Assembly (NCBI RefSeq): GCF_048128805.1
Contig: NC_136001.1
Coordinates: 6,640,001-6,704,000 of the forward strand
Reading direction: 5' to 3'
Source of the DNA: Centroberyx gerrardi
Taxonomy: Eukaryota; Chordata; Actinopteri; Beryciformes; Berycidae
Length of the DNA: 64,000 bases
Shown here: positions 48,386-61,300 of the stretch, in pieces
Layout of the letters: the number at the start of each line of letters is the position of its first letter
Numbering within the stretch: the first letter of the stretch is position 1
Translations under genes and position numbers: made by a program
Notes under the pieces: model-generated
Databases searched by the model: none
Told to the model about the DNA's origin: nothing
Seen by the model: only the letters and a program-made list of their open reading frames with translations

Positions 48386-48490
48386 CTGTCGTAGTCTCCG
48401 TTGCAGAGCGCTCGGACAGGGATGGTGAACGGCTGCCAAACCGGGTTCAGGTTGTTCTTGATCACCTCGGTCTTATGGCAGATGGTGAAC
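48386..48490 (-). pseudogene. Isolated copine C2B-domain exon
   Basis: On the minus strand a 105-bp exon is bounded by the acceptor TGTGTTCGCAG|G and the donor GACAG|GTGAGG. It has one open frame with [15 protein letters not shown] and [11 protein letters not shown]. This is the second C2 domain of a copine (CPNE5/8/9 type), a calcium-dependent phospholipid-binding protein, and the phase is the one expected for that exon. I found no neighbouring copine exon (the preceding DPFLVFYR segment or the following DWDRDGSHDFIGEF segment) in the flanking few kb. It is therefore a stranded exon of a lost gene, a retained duplicate, or part of a gene with very long introns spanning BIN2 and ZXDC. The coding sequence shows no damage. 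Confidence 0.7.
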
Positions 48491-50900
48491 CTGCGAACAC
48501 AGACAGGCAGCTCAACACAAACAGGATCCATCTGGAAAAATGAACCCTTGTTATTTTTCATTTATCCTTCATGCAGTCGGGTAGTCTCGCTGAGATCGAG
48601 ATGTGTTTTTCAACAGACCTGAGAACAGAAATTCAGTACAACTCAACATTCCAGCGACAGAGATTATAAATAGCATTCGCAGAAAATGTGAGATATTGCT
48701 TTAAAATTATTGAGGGGGACAAAGAATTCTAGTTTCAAAGTGCTTTGCAGTCTTTTTGAATTATAAGGTGTGTGCTAACTCTCGGAGGTAACCACTGTCA
48801 ATCCCCCAAACAACAGCCAATCAGCAGTCTCCAGGGGAGGGCTGACCTCCAGCTTACTGCCAACTTCAGTCAAAGAGCAGTATGTGATTCCTTTTGATGT
48901 GTTTTACCTTTTCAAACCATCCTGATTTCACATTCATCCATATCGTTCATCTCTTGTGATTGAATAAATATGAAAAGCTTTAAAGTCCATCCACTCTCCG
49001 GTGTTTTAATCGGCACTCCCACCAGGACAGCAAGATCCATACAATCCACATACCACAAAGTTGCCCATGTTTTATAAGGTGCATAGACTCCGAAACCAGT
49101 CTAGCAGTCCTGTGATCTGGTGGCATAATTACTGGATTTCAAACACAGTAGAGATGTGAGGAACAGGGAGCCTTATAGATGAATATAACAAACTGAAACA
49201 GAACAATCATTACCTGTAATCATGAGGCAACATACAAGTGCAACGGTCAGTCTCTCTCTCTCTCTCTCTCTCTGGAGAGTGTCCAAAAGAAATTGCATGA
49301 AAAGGTTAGCTAGCTCTACTACAGAAGTTGCATGAAGTTAGCTTGTTTAAGACCAGCATAAAAACCACACAGCACTCGATCATAAAAACATAAAGCATGA
49401 ATAGTTTTACGCCACAGAGTTTGGAGCAAAAAAAAAAAAAATTAAATTGGAAAACGAAAAAAAAAATGCCTTTTTTTCTGTTTTCCAATTTTTTTTGCTC
49501 CGAATCAAATGTTTTATGGTCACGATTCATCTCGTAGTTGGTTGGCTTGGTTCCAGGCTTAAAACTCTACATAAGGATTTTCTGAAACGTCAATGGAGGA
49601 ATGAATGGGAAATTCACTTCCTGGAACCGGAGCCGTTCAAAAGTGGGCGGTCACTGTTGAGCTCTATATGCAAATTGAGCTTTCGGCTGATTTTAAGTTG
49701 TAATTTCTTCAAAATGACAAAGTACAATGTATTCATATGTAATGTGGGAACAGAAATGGATGTACAGAAGATGATTGCCTTGGATTTCTGAGCTAATTAT
49801 TGAAAATAGGTTTTTTATGAATGTTCAAAGTAGAGACATTTTACCAAGTAACTATTACTAATGCAGGGGCTTTATCAGTAAATTTCTCCTCAATGCTGCA
49901 GTGAAATCACTTAATGCTTATAGTACACACACTTTGAGACTTACCAAAGAAGAGTGTGTTGGATTTATGTGTGTGTTGGACTATTTATGGGTGGACAAGG
50001 TGTTACAGCAGTTCTTGAATTGTGTATGGCCAATATGTTCAATAGTAACACAAGGACCTTAATAGTAGGCTAAATATCTCCAAAATGCTGCAGTGAAATA
50101 GCTTTGAAAATTTGAGTTTTCATCTGATTTTAAATTTCAATGTCTCTGAAATGACAGTAAAATGTGTTCATATTTAGCATGGACACAGAAATGAATGTAC
50201 AGAAGAGGATTGGATCTCTGAACTAATTATTGAAAACACGTTTTTTTTTAATCAAATTTGCAGCCATGCGGGGACTGCTGCAGTGAAAATGTTGGAGCAT
50301 TATTATTGTTTCAGACTTGGTTTTATTGTTTTCACATGGTCTTGGTATCAGATTGAGATTTTCAAGCAAGCAAGAAAGCGATATTTAACGGCTATTTTAA
50401 TATTCTAAAAAAAACAATTTTCAGTCACACTAATTATTGCCGTTTTACAACCAGAATAAAATAGTATGCGATTAATAATCAGCTGTTATGGGCGGAGCCG
50501 CGAAGGTCCGCTCAATTTGCCCAAAACGCTTTGACAATAAAGTTATTTTGACTCAAGGCTGGGTGGGTACCGTAAAGACACCACTAGACGCGCAACAGAA
50601 TACAAGGTGCGGCTGGCTAGACCATGGTTTTACAAGAGACGGCTCACTTGGCCGCAGTGAGTATTGGAAGGCAGTATCTGTTTCACCACTACTTTTCCAC
50701 GGTTGGACTGCCACACGTCATGTTTCTGAAGCAGTGTTGAAACATCATCTGAGTCAGGACATGAGCAATCGAGTCGCATATTTTCCAGGTGAGCTGCCAG
50801 GTGGTTTTGCGTAGGATGACGTCCACCTTAGCGGGACTGCAGGTGGGAGTGGAGCTGAATTGCTATTTTGCAGTCTTTTAGGAAATATTTCCTCCACAGA
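48491..50900. other. Intergenic between the copine exon and BIN2
   Basis: No gene is supported. A (TC)n run is at 49249-49273. An imperfect inverted repeat lies at about 49377-49525, next to a GGGCGGTCACTGTTGAGCTC block typical of a teleost repeat. A 108-codon frame at 50488-50814 has no recognisable domain. Confidence 0.45.
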
Positions 50901-50939
50901 TTACAATCACAGATATTTCCCGCATTCCTTTGACAAGTT

Positions 50940-51172
50940 TGAACAAGAAGAAACTAATAGGCTAACTGCGCTTGCCTGCGTGCGTGCCTGCGTGCGTGAG
51001 CGCGCGCGTGTTCCTGCGTCTTGACATTTGTTTTGCTCCACCTCTATCGTCTTGAATTGAAGTCATATTTGCGGCAGCGGTGCGCGAGGCAGTTACGCTA
51101 CGCAGTAGAGGAAGCAGCAGGGAGGCGGCGGCGTGGGTTCAGCGGGGAGAAAAAAAGATAAAGCAATTCACG
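50940..51172 (+). promoter_or_regulatory. CpG-rich candidate BIN2 promoter / 5' UTR
   Basis: CpG-dense sequence (TGCGTGAGCGCGCGCGTG, GGAGGCGGCGGCGTGG) lies directly before the BIN2 ATG. The likely 5' UTR is open in frame from a GTG at 51080, but the peptide upstream of the ATG is not BIN2-like. Confidence 0.45.
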
Positions 51173-54100
51173 ATGGCAGAGAATAAGATGGGGCCAAACA
51201 TCCAGGCCGGAGCTGGATTCCTCGCCAAACGGGTCCAAAAGTCCTTGAGTCGAGCTCAGGAGAAGGTGAGCAACAACTCTGGTCTGTGTGAAGTTGTATT
51301 GTGGCCCTCAAACTTGTATAAACTGTACTTCAGATACTAGAGGCATGCAAGAGTGGGGCTTGTCATCAGTTTCTGTTTAGCTTACATCCCATGAGATATA
51401 CTCCTTCATTCTTGTTTACTCAGCCTGCTTTGGAGCCCTGCTTTACCACACTTTTCTACCAATTACCTGTAGAGACACATGGTACGTTTACAGTGTGACA
51501 TATTTGAGGCAGCTTTACCAGTTGTAGCTTGTCTTAAAAGTTGTGCACCAGTGATTCCCAAACTAGGGTCATGGGACCACCAGGGGTCCATGAAAGGGTT
51601 CCAGGAAGTACGCAGAGAAAATGAGGATTAGTTTAATTTCACTGTCACTCACTATAAATGAGTACAATGAGAGAATGTATAAGAATGGCTGTTTTGCTCA
51701 TAGGTTGCACTGTACCCACTGTTACCTGTTATATAGTTCTGTACCAAGTCATATCTGACAACGAAACAGCTCTCAGATGGGGGGACAAAGTGTTAATAAA
51801 TGGAGGTCCGTGGTCTGATGTGGATCATTGAAAAGTTAAGGAACTTGATGCAGATCATAACAGAGAGGGAAAGTTTCCTAGACTGGCAGTTCAATGTACA
51901 GAACTATAAACAAGTAGTAGTAGTCTAATGAGCTCAACAGTTCAAAGCCTAGTCTATGTTGTGAATTTGCTACATAAGAGTGATTCCTCTTTTGTCTGGT
52001 AGCCTGATATGTTAGAAAAATACACGGCGGACTTTCCCTATGGGAGTACCTTAATGTGATTCAGTACTGTACAGTTGTGTGTGTGGACACAAAAGCTGCC
52101 ACTTCCTGACTCTGCACTTCCTCTCACTTGCTGAGCCTGCTCAGTCGTTTGTGGTTTACTTGTTGCATTTCACTGCTCAGACTAAAAAAAACCAGATAAG
52201 AGTGTGTGGCTGAAGTTTGCATGTACTCTCAAGTTGCTAGGCTAAACGGTATTTTGGGGACGCACTGATTTTTAATCATGGAAAGTGGGAGGAGCAGGCT
52301 TAATAGTGAGACCCATTGTTGCGGATTTGAAGTTAAAGGTCAAGCAATTTCTCGTTCAGTCTTTCAAGCGGTTGCATGCAGTGGTCCGTGAAGGATGCTG
52401 TAATAGCCAGCCATGTGTGTCTGCTGTAGGTGAGCCATAGGAAAGTATATGGTGTAATCGTTGATGCAGGCCTAGAAACCTAAAGGAATATAATGTAGGA
52501 AACAGACAGCTGCATAGGTTTGTCACTCACAGTAAATATGCCATTCTGTTCCAGGTCCTTCAGAAACTGGGGAAAACCATGGAGACCAAAGATGAACAGT
52601 TTGAGCAGTGTTCCCAGAGTCTCAACAAACAGCAGGTACACCAAGACTACTACCTGAACTTGAGAAGCCCTCTCTAGATGCTATTCTTGTGCTATGTGCC
52701 AGTGCATTCAAAGCACGTTGAAACTTTAACCGTTGCTTCCATTAGTGATATGATTTTGACCGATTCTCTCTTTTGTTATTACTCACTTCTCACCGAGAGT
52801 GAAATTTAGGTCACTCATGTCGGCGGCCATTGCTGCATTTAGAAATGCAAGTTACACAAAGTCTTTGCTTTAATCTGCTTTTGTGGCTAAAGCGCTTATT
52901 CTGGCCCACATGCCCCTTCCCAAAACTCCTCAGTAAAGCCAAGCATTGTTGAGTCTGAATAATGAGAATGTTTTCTTATTGCTGTCCTTGTGGTGGGAGG
53001 CCAAGCCACACGCTCAGATAATGTGCATGGCTTCGACAACAGGAAATATTTTACACAAGATGCTACTCTTTAATTTTCTTATCCATAGTGCATAAACAGT
53101 GTTTGCTATGTCTCCTCCACAAATCTGTAGACAGGCATCACCCTTGTGACTAAAAGACAAATGAGACAGTTCATTCTTTAATTAAGAAGCTATCCATTTT
53201 TCAGGATTATTCGCATGCGTATGAATCGACTGACTTAACCCAGTGTTTTTCTCTCTGAGGCTTCAAGTTGCTCATTCCATGTTTAATGCATCAGCAACGT
53301 ATTAGACTGACTGAAACCAATGAAGAGCAACAGGAAGGAACTCAGCCCGCTGACAAGACCGCTTTCACTTGCAGACACCACTACCATCGCCACATAAAAT
53401 GTTGTGATTCTTATTTACCCTACTTTCTCAACAATGCAATGTGGTCTGATCTCCCACTGTGTTTTGTGATCGGATATCTCGGTTCTTTGTGCATGATGCT
53501 GCTTGGAACATATTGTTATGCATCGAAATGATACTGCAAACAAAACCGATTTATAAGCAGACTGATCTCAAATGTGCATAAAGAGCATCACTTTGCAATC
53601 ATTTTGTCAAGGAAATGATGACATTTGACTAACTCAGATTACCCACAGAGATACTGTTACTTGGTTTGACTTAAGCTGGGCTCTTTATGACTGCATTTTC
53701 ATTCCTTTTCTGCACACAGACGGATGGAGGCAGGTTATTCAAAGATGTCAAGGCTTACTATGCAGCGGTGAAAGGTAGGTTCTGAAAACTGTTTTTCCTG
53801 CTATAACCTCCAGTGAAAATCTACATAGACGCTCTAGACTTAACCGAATAATGACATAACCGGTGGCTTAAAGTGGCATTAAGTAATCTATGAGCTTTTT
53901 CGGTGTCTGTTGGTGACCAGTAGGGATCATAAAAGCTCCAATGGGTGCAGAGCTTTTGTTCCAAAACAGAGTACTGGCCAGAAAGTGAGTTTTGAAAGGC
54001 CGAAATCTCAGCCGCTGGTGAAGTAATCATTGAGTCATTGGTATTGATCAGCAATGCAATCAAACCCCCACAGATGTATTATGGTAATTTTGTGCCACGA

Positions 54101-55279
54101 AACAGTAAAAGTCATACTAAATGCTCCTTTTAGCTGAGTAAAATAAACTCATGAATGCAGAAATGTCGCTTTAGTTGTGTAGCAGTGTGGCAAAGTGACT
54201 TTTTGATCCACTAGCCACCGTGTCTGGTAGATTCCTAAATTCTACCACCTGCTCACATGTTTTTTTTTTACTAGCCACGTTTTAAAATCGGTGTCACCAC
54301 TTCTTATTGGAATATCACTTTTTTTCCCTTTGGCCCAGATGTCTCCTTCTGCCCCTTGCTGCAGTGCACCACCTCTTATTATCTGTATCTGTCGGCACAT
54401 TCCGCCTCCAGTTTGATGCTCTTATCCTCTTAGCCTCAGGGCAGATGAGCTAAACTGACAGAGCAGGGGCGTTTTTTCCCTGGTAATGAGAGTTCATATC
54501 AAAAAGATTTGTTTTGAAACGACGTTGGGAGTACGGCGCCCAGGAGTGGTCATGGGGAGAAAAAAAAGGCATATCAGATGTAAACACAGGGCAGTGCATA
54601 AGCATCACTGAGGGAGATGAAACTGTGTTACCAGCCACTGCTAAAAATCACCCACATTTTGCGGGTGGCGGGTGTTAATTTCCCACCCTATTGTGCAGGC
54701 TGTAGTACTCGAAAGTACACTGACAAAGTGACTATTTGCTGATGACTTGACTTTTTGAAACCTCCCTTTTTGCCCGGGAGAGCAAGCGAATAGAGAAGTG
54801 AATTTCCTCTATTCTTAGACCTTGTGCCGCCTTTTGCAATTCTGTCTGTGTTGCCATGTTGTAAGAGAACAAAATACAAGCTTGCAATCAAAAGAGCAGA
54901 CACGGCAATGCATGTATGATTCATTTGCAAGAAACTGTTGTATTTCTAGTGCTGTCAGCTGTAACTGCTACATTGTGAGCTCCTGTCAGGAAACCAGTTG
55001 TTGTTTTGACCTTTTCAGCGTAGGTGTAGCCTTAGCGCCACAAAGCCCAAAAACAATACCCCTGTTGGGGGTCATGACTAATGCTGATCCTGGTTAAGAT
55101 TATAGAGTAGAGTTGCATGAGGATTTTTTTTCATATTTTTCCTGTTCCTTTCCACAGCAATGCATGAGTCGTCCAAGCGGCTGTCCCAGACATTGAGAGA
55201 CGTCTACGAATCGGACTGGAATGGAGTAGAAGACCTGTCTCTCATTGTAGAGGTACGGCGTAGTTGTTCTCCTACCAGA

Positions 55280-55345
<66 letters not shown>

Positions 55346-58300
55346 TGTGTGTGTGAGAACAAACACCTGAGGGCTGCTCCACAAAGCCACAGCACCTGTT
55401 AAGCCAGGCTTATTTCAGTAAGCCAGGCTTATGTTCAGGAAATGGGTATGATCTTTGAAGAATGGCCGAATAGTTCCCAGTGAATATCGAATGGTATTTT
55501 TGCTTGAAATGTCCATCCCTATTTTAAACGTCATGAACGCGGAATTATCTTGATTGTTCAAGCCAGTTCAGTTAAGCCTTGATTGTTCAAACCTGATTAC
55601 GTTGGCTTTGTGGAACCGCTTAATCCCAGATCGATTTTGTAAGGTTAACTCAGGTCAGGCTTTTCCTACGAAGCCCTGCTTTTCTTAGCCTGCTTTGTGG
55701 AACGCCCCCCCCCCCCTCCCCCCCCCCGTGCAAATAGTTTGTGATTGGGTTAAAAGTTGTCGAACAGTTTGAAAAAGATGTTGCAATTGCTTTGAAGTGA
55801 TGCCCAGCTACCAACTTTGTCTCGTAGAGTGAGGACTTGCTGTGGAATGACTATGAAGAGAAAGTGAGTGATCAGATCGTCCGCACCATGGAGAACTATA
55901 CGAGCCAGTTCCCTGAGGTCAAGGTAGCCTGAGTTGTTTTTTTACTCGATTCAGATCCAATAAAACTGTTGGCAAAATGGCTCTACTACTACTGCTTCTG
56001 CTGCACCCCCTGTCTTTCAGGAACGAGTCGCTAAACGCGGTCGCAAACTCGTGGACTACGATTCAGCGCGTCACCACTTGGAGGCGCTGCAGAGTGCCAA
56101 GAAAAAGGACGATGCCAAGATAGCCAAGGTAGTACATGTATTACAGAAGACATTGCACAAAGGTGGAGAATGTAAGGCTGAAAACATATGGTGGCTTAAG
56201 TTTTGATGTTGTTGTTGTTTTTTTCTGCTGTCAAATCCTGCTGTTCAAATGTCTGTCCAACAGGCGGAGGAAGAGTTTAACAAAGCCCAGAACGTCTTTG
56301 AGGAGATAAACAACGAGCTGAGGGAGGAGCTGCCCGTTCTCTATCAGAGGTACGGTTGACTGACAGCAGGAGCATATGAACAAGATGCTGTAAATTTAGC
56401 ATTAGCATTGATATGAGATTAGACAAAACTTTAACGCAAGCATCTTTGTGAACCGATGTACAGGTTAGAAGCCGATTAGCAAGTGTGCATTATTAGCTGT
56501 TCACGTTGGGCCTCGTGCAAGAACGTTTTCGTATTCTCATCTTCAATTTCTCGTACTTTTTTTGTGAGGTGGACTCGTATGAGTGTGCCACGTCAGATTC
56601 ACCAAACGCTTGTATCTTCAGAAAACTGTCATAAATGACCCGCGTAAACACGGCGAATGGCACCTGTTCTAAATGCGCGTTCGCGAGAATTGTGAATTTG
56701 CACAATTGATGCCCCGATAATGCCATATAAGGTTAGGCGTCCGGCCCATATGTCGGGAAGCTTCATTCATAAAAATGACACTGAAGACTAAGAAGAAGTC
56801 TACCAGCTCTGATACTGAAGTCCTACAATCAGAAATTAGCCTAAACGAAAGCATATAATATTTAATAGCGTCAATAGTGGAACCAAAGGCCCTGCTAAAG
56901 CCAAGGAATGGGAAGAAATTAGGCTACTTGTGCTGTTAATGCAGTGTTGTCTGTTGTGCGTTCCCTTACAAAAAACAACTATAGTATTCCTATGCATTTT
57001 AGACGAATACTAAATAAATATCACAACAAAGCTATAATTCCCTATATGCATGTTATATTGATACTACAGAAGACAAAAACCTCAACCTGCTGCAGCATGT
57101 GATGTTAATAGGCCTATGTATGACTCTAATGGTAAGACCTAAAACCATTTCTCTTTTTTAAAATTTAGATTCACTTGCACATACCCACATTAACATTATC
57201 AACTGGAGTAAAATAGAAATCAGATTTATCTCCCTCTATAATGTATTTTCCCCAATACAATCTAACCTTGCCTTTGTCTCGCCTGAGTGTTAAATAACCT
57301 GGCAATTATTAGTGTTTTTATGTTTTCTCTTTGTATTGAGCGCGCTTATAGGCTACTATGTAACCCGCATGGATATTTATGAGATTTTATGCAGCACCGG
57401 TAAAATAATTTACACACTACCCTCTTTTGAAAAATCCAACAGTGCTCCCTTGCTATTTTTCCTGTGACTATAACCACTGTACTGGTTAATCTCAACATGA
57501 TTATACATTACGTATACATACATACATTACGTGACAATTTATATATTCAAACTCAAAATTTCTTCAAAGTGACAGAGATACAATCCATTAGTCAACAACA
57601 AAGTTTTTTTGCTTTGGAGAACGGCAGGTTGATTGTACGTGACTCGTGAAAAGAGAAAATTCAAAACTTTTCTTATAGGATTTCATTAATGGGATTGGAT
57701 TAAATCTGAAGAATTGGGTATTTCAAAAAGCATGTAAAAAATTTTCATCGAGCATAACCATATTCAATTCCAGACACCCTTGGCTGCACACACATACACA
57801 CTCTTTGATAGGAAATTTCACATTTAGTTTCTCAGACATGTAGGATGTCACATCACTTGCCTTTTGGCAGGAAACTCTATGGACCCTATCTTACACCCGG
57901 CGCAAAGCGCAGCGCAAGTGTCATTGCTAGTTTCTGACCGACGCAGTTGTCATTTTCACGACCAGCGCCCACGTTTAAATAGCAAATGTACTTGCGCCCA
58001 TCTGCCATCACGCACGAGCAGATCCGTTTCCTCAGCAGAAAACCGTTCGTTTCTCCAACTTGCCGAATCCGCCATTTAAATAGCAACGCGCCAAGGTGCA
58101 AGCGCACCTGGCTCTTAAAGGGAATGGGAGATGACACTCTGATTGGTTGAGTTCATGTTACGCCCAAAACACACCTATGATTAATTAAGGGACTTAGTAC
58201 AACCCCTTTGCGCCTTGCACCTTACTTTGCGCCCACATTGTGCGTCGTTTAACTAGCAATTTGGATTTGGACACGCCCTAAACGCACTTGCGCCATGCGC

Positions 58301-61300
58301 TTTAGACCATGCGCCATGGATCATTTAAATAGGGCCCTATGTGTTAAAGACTGAAAACCACACCAACAGTGTTTCCAGAATTGGCCTTCATATGTTAGCT
58401 CACTCATGTCTTTCTGGCCTCACAGCACGTTGTTGCCTTATCTTAACATATGGCAAGACCAAGGTCTGTTTTAGGACCGCAAATCTGGATTGGTTTCTGT
58501 AATCTCGATCTTGCAGTATCTGGATCAGAACTATCCCGCCGGCTAATGTTTTTGAAAAACTGACTCAACGTCAGCAAGATCAGTCCGATCCTGGATTGCG
58601 AAAAAGGGGATTAGAAAATCTGTATACTATGTGCATCGTAGGCTATTCACATTATCGGATCATATTTGCAGATGGAAGTAGCATAGATGCAATTTTGTCC
58701 ATAAGTATGTAGCTGTTCAAGAATTTTTTCCAGAAATATGTATGAGCTCAAAATATTTAGGGTCACATACTGAGAACACTTAATTTAATGAAGAGGCTCA
58801 TGTGGTGTCGGCACAAAATGAACTGAAAGCTTTCTGTCTTTGTGCAGCCGAATAGGTTGCTATGTGACAGTGGTCCAGAACATATCAAACCTGAGGGACG
58901 TCTTCTATAAGGAAATGAGTGTGGTAAGATATGACAACGATCCTCTTGCTTTCTCTCACTCAGACTAGTATTGTGAGGTATATCGTGGTGCGAGAAATAC
59001 CGCGGCAATTAGCGAGACTCCAGTTTTTAATAAGACATAAGGTGCAATCATGTTCACTTTGTATTGCAGCTGAACCACGACCTGTACAATGTGATGAAGA
59101 AACTGGAGACTCAACACTCGGGGAAAGCTTTCATCATCAAGGGTCTCAATAGGTAAGGTACTGGGCTGCACATGTGTTCTGATGTGTGATCACAGCGTTT
59201 CTCACATTTTCTCACTTGGTCAAAGCGGTAGTAGCTGACTAACCTAAATACCCAAGTAAATAATGCACACACTTAATGTTTCCATTTCTGTTTTAATGTA
59301 AAGTATTAAATTTGATTAAATACTTGTAGGCTAACAAAGTATACCAGTAAGTACAGAGCTTGCAAAGGCATGAAGGAAATAATTTGAGGTTGCTATCAGA
59401 CTTATTTAACAGACTTGCTAATGGAGAATTTTCTTAACCCCTTGTTCCCTGACTTTAGCTGACTTTACCCTTAAATTTCCCCTTAAGCAGCTTCAAAATT
59501 AGAAAAAAAAAAGAATTCCTGACTGTACAACAATGTCACATCCATATTCTGTATCTGCTTGTTCCAACTCTTTCTTGAAGCTCTAGCTGCTTATATTGAA
59601 TGAAATATTAAAATACAAGACGCCATGTTTTTATGGCTGCACCATTACATCAAATGGAAAAAATCTAGATGTTTGTGCATCATTTTCTACACATTTCCCT
59701 GTAATTCAGCATGACACGTTTGCCATGTCTTTGGAAAACTTGTTATCTTGACTAGAATTTAAAATAAAGTTCTGTGGGTTTGAACAAAGCTTGGCCGTGC
59801 AACCTGCGTTTGTAATGATGGACCCAGTGGCGGGGGCGGCAGGGAGGAAGAGGTTGAACGAAGTGATGTTTTTTGTGTTGCCCTTGCCTGTCAAAAGCAA
59901 ATGTGATGGGTTGTCTCCAAAATATAGAAAGATGTGTTTGAAAGCTTCCATTGCATTTTGCTCTAATACCTGATACATGTGGCTGGCTGATGTTGGTTTG
60001 AATGAATGCAGGTCAGGATACTACCTGCCAGGGACTTCAAATGAAAACTTGACCTTTTCTTTTCTGGTAAATTTATAGTCCAACAGTAAGTACTTTCTGC
60101 TCATCTTTTTCTTGACACAGCACCAAGTCGAAGAAGAGGAAGTCCCTGGTTATCTCCAACCCCATCCCCTGCAACACGGCCTTCCCAGCCGACCATGTGT
60201 CCATCCACTCGTCCACCGAGAACGGGAAAGACGGCGGGCCCTCTTCCCCCGGCCCACCGGATCAAAGCATCTCCGAAGAAACCAGCCTGCCGGAGGAGAC
60301 CTCCGGCGGCGTCCCGTCCAAAGACGTCACCGCGTCGGATTCGGATGACCTCGGCTCCAGCGGCGCCAACACGCCCAAGAGGCAGTCAACGTGCGACAGC
60401 GACAGGAGCACAGGAAGCCAAAGCCTGGAGGAGGCTGAGCCGGAGCCGGAGCCGAAGGCGGAGGCTGAGCCGAAGGCGGAGGCTGAGCCGAAGGCGGAGG
60501 CGGAGCCGGAGCCGGAGCCGGAGGCAGAGCCGGAGGCAGAGCTGGAGCTCGGCATGAACCGGTCGGACGACTCAAAGTCGGAGGTCGCGAGTCAGGAAGT
60601 GTCCGGTCCCTCCGATTCTGCAGACAGCGACGCCCCGCAGAGTCCGGAGCAGGAGAACGCGAGTGATCCACCGTCGCAGGAGGCGAAGACCAAACCCCCG
60701 CCTGTCCCGGCCCCTCGCCTCTCCTTCCGCTCAGAGAGACCCTCCCCACCCCCTGCTGAGGCTGACGAGGAGCAAGAGAAGGAAGAGGCAACATCTCAGG
60801 ACCAGGAGACGAATGGGTCAGGAAATGACTCTGATTCCCAGAATCCACCGGGCTTCCTTTACAAGGTAAAATAGTACATGAGTATCCCCAACAGGTCAAA
60901 TAAAATCAATTGATATTAGGGTTAGACCAATATGGGTTTTTGAAACCTGATAAGAATCTGATTTTGTGTGCCAGTATACAGTATCTTTAAATTTGACAAT
61001 TTTTCTGCCAAAATATTCCAAGTATTCAGTGTTATTCTTGGGAGGGTGGAAAAGCCTCTGAAATAGAATTTTAAAACACAGGGTACTTAAACTCTCCAAT
61101 GGATAATAATCTGATCAAAATGTTCAGTTTGAATTAATTCAGGTTAAGGGCTTCCCACAGCCAACCAGTTTAGTTTTGATCAATAATATAATTAATATGT
61201 AATCAATCAAACTGCATCATATCCATCGTATCAGGAGGACGACACTGATATCTGATTTGCAAATTGCTTCATGCAGTTTCACCTTTCTTTATTTACTAGT

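Noticed and set aside
50488-50814. 108-codon plus-strand frame before BIN2
   Set aside because: It has no recognisable domain and no partner exon, and it lies in a repeat-containing flank. It is more likely chance or repeat-derived.
51080-51172. 31-residue upstream extension of BIN2
   Set aside because: It begins with GTG and does not resemble BIN2. The ATG at 51173 matches the start of the family's amphipathic helix.
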